From assembly GCA_031287585.1 (NCBI GenBank), contig JAITST010000547.1:1-5185 (forward strand): a stretch of 5,185 nt of DNA, given 5' to 3'. This stretch comes from Planctomycetaceae bacterium (GTDB lineage Bacteria > Planctomycetota > Planctomycetia > Pirellulales > Thermoguttaceae). Under the pieces are notes generated by a model. That model was not told where the DNA came from. It ran no database searches and saw only the letters and a list, made by a program, of their open reading frames with translations. Of the stretch, positions 5,172 to 5,185 are shown one piece after another (the stretch's first letter is position 1; every line of letters starts with the position of its first letter). Position numbers and translations under genes: made by a program.

Positions 5172-5185
5172 AACGAAAACTATTT

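Overview
This window looks like chromosome from a bacterium of moderate GC with few clear Shine-Dalgarno sequences. The LipA and CoaB sequences resemble what I remember of Planctomycetota homologues (for example LipA beginning 'LPRWLKKKIPLGN' and its 'CPNRAECYSR..TATFMILG' block). That assignment is a recollection, not a search result, and is only moderately secure.

Layout. (1) Positions 2-580, plus strand: the C-terminal part of the coenzyme A biosynthesis protein CoaBC (CoaB ligase domain), cut by the window edge. (2) Positions 581-1545: an accessory stretch between housekeeping genes. It opens with a 156-bp MITE-like element (601-756) that has 20-bp terminal inverted repeats (19/20 matching) and perfect 10-bp flanking direct repeats. 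Next come a good sigma70-type promoter (775-803) and an operator-like inverted repeat (811-826). These lead to a small AT-rich gene for a DUF4288-like protein (907-1257). Last is an open frame with no usable start (1287-1496), which reads like the C-terminal remnant of a larger protein, perhaps the pre-toxin end of a polymorphic toxin. (3) Positions 1546-3360, minus strand: lipA (lipoyl synthase) and miaA (tRNA dimethylallyltransferase), 27 bp apart and probably co-transcribed as miaA-lipA. (4) Positions 3361-3534: a divergent intergenic region with a perfect extended -10 (TGGTATAAT) pointing at the next gene. (5) Positions 3535-5106, plus strand: a polysaccharide flippase of the Wzx/MOP type. 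(6) Positions 5107-5185: a perfect 14-bp palindrome, then a consensus -35 box for a gene beyond the window.

The housekeeping genes serve unrelated pathways: CoA synthesis, lipoate maturation and tRNA modification. The flippase serves cell-surface glycan export. The most unusual part is the 591-1496 island, which I interpret as a small IS-derived non-autonomous element beside an orphan immunity-like gene and a toxin-like remnant. I found no RNA genes, CRISPR arrays or complete insertion sequences, and nothing here amounts to a clearly new multi-gene system.
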